A stretch of DNA of 14,294 bases, from contig SUVZ01000048.1 of assembly GCA_015061765.1 (NCBI GenBank), positions 1 to 14,294 on the forward strand. Reading direction: 5' to 3'. The notes below the pieces were generated by a model, which was given only the letters and a program-made list of their open reading frames with translations, searched no databases and was not told the DNA's origin. Source of the stretch: Lentisphaerota bacterium (GTDB taxonomy: Bacteria; Verrucomicrobiota; Kiritimatiellia; RFP12; UBA1067). How positions within the stretch are numbered: position 1 is the stretch's first letter; every line of letters begins with the position of its first letter. Positions 14,063 through 14,294 of this stretch are shown piece by piece. The position numbers and the translations under genes were made by a program.

Positions 14063-14280
14063 GATGGGAATGCATTCTTAATGATTTCCTTTGCGGCCCC
14101 CCACGCAATAGGGCGTTCAATCCCTGAAGCCACTCGTGCTTCTGTCTTTTCAAGCTCTTGTCTATGCCAAGCAGGAACCATGTCACTTTGAACTACCGAA
14201 AGTGATGACCAGAGATAGTTCATGGTATCGAACTTCTCTGAAGTTGTCATTTTGTCTATCGCTTCTAATACAACTGGCAT
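14059..14280 (-). CDS. Addiction-module antitoxin component
   Basis: The product is 73 aa and helical. It resembles the short 'putative addiction module component' antitoxins that pair with ParE/RelE toxins: a first helix MPVVLEAIDKMTTSEKFDTMNYLWSSL, a middle PAWHRQELEKTEARVASG, and a C-terminal stretch PIAWGAAKEIIKNAF in the position where W-x-x-x-K/R-x-x-I/L is usual. It would bind and neutralise the toxin encoded next. The run AGGGGG lies 5 nt upstream of the ATG. It precedes the toxin gene, and the promoter must lie beyond the window edge. Confidence 0.8.
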   Translation of the reverse strand: MPVVLEAIDKMTTSEKFDTMNYLWSSLSVVQSDMVPAWHRQELEKTEARVASGIERPIAWGAAKEIIKNAFPS

Positions 14281-14294
14281 ACTTACCCCCTTGT

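Overview
The window looks like accessory carbohydrate-degradation DNA from a PVC-group bacterium, most likely a gut Kiritimatiellota/Lentisphaerota lineage. This placement is inferred from gene content and not proven: a LacI-like/AraC 'XylR-type' regulator, a GntR/LacI-like hybrid regulator, an autotransporter-strand-like secreted protein, a DUF6259 protein and several secreted glycosidases without SusC/SusD-like partners.

Layout. (1) 1-655: a leftward secreted (alpha/alpha)6-type glycosidase gene, cut by the window edge and interrupted by an in-frame amber codon, is divergent from a rightward XylR-like regulator (655-1875). The shared promoter region holds two 12-bp direct half-sites exactly 21 bp apart, and each overlaps one of the two -35 positions. 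(2) 1876-2491: a 616-bp non-coding spacer between convergent genes. It carries a perfect 30-bp palindrome, a 34-bp near-perfect palindrome and a cluster of GAGAAT/ATTCTC motifs. (3) 13017 down to 2492: one tightly packed leftward operon of six genes: GntR-LacI regulator, GH28-like beta-helix protein (apparently C-terminally truncated), DUF6259 protein, secreted PATR-like beta-strand protein with two tandem modules, GH92-like alpha-mannosidase, and GH78-like alpha-L-rhamnosidase. Two junctions are ATGA overlaps and the rest are 14-32 nt or less. (4) 13057-13753: a broken second GntR gene that keeps a promoter, a ribosome binding site and an HTH, then spacer DNA. (5) 13754-14280: a leftward type II toxin-antitoxin pair (ParE/RelE-like toxin, addiction-module antitoxin).

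How it may work. The five non-regulatory operon products all begin with Sec-type signal peptides. The set GH28 + GH78 + GH92 + DUF6259 suggests export of enzymes against a rhamnose/uronate/mannose-containing glycan, with the first gene sensing a sugar and controlling its own operon. A shared exact 10-mer (GATAGCGCAT) in the XylR/glycosidase promoter region and at the GntR promoter suggests the two loci may be co-regulated. Both regulator genes have TATAAT exactly 9 nt before ATG, so both mRNAs are probably leaderless, whereas the downstream operon genes have clear Shine-Dalgarno sequences.

All family assignments come from reading motifs. No database search was possible.
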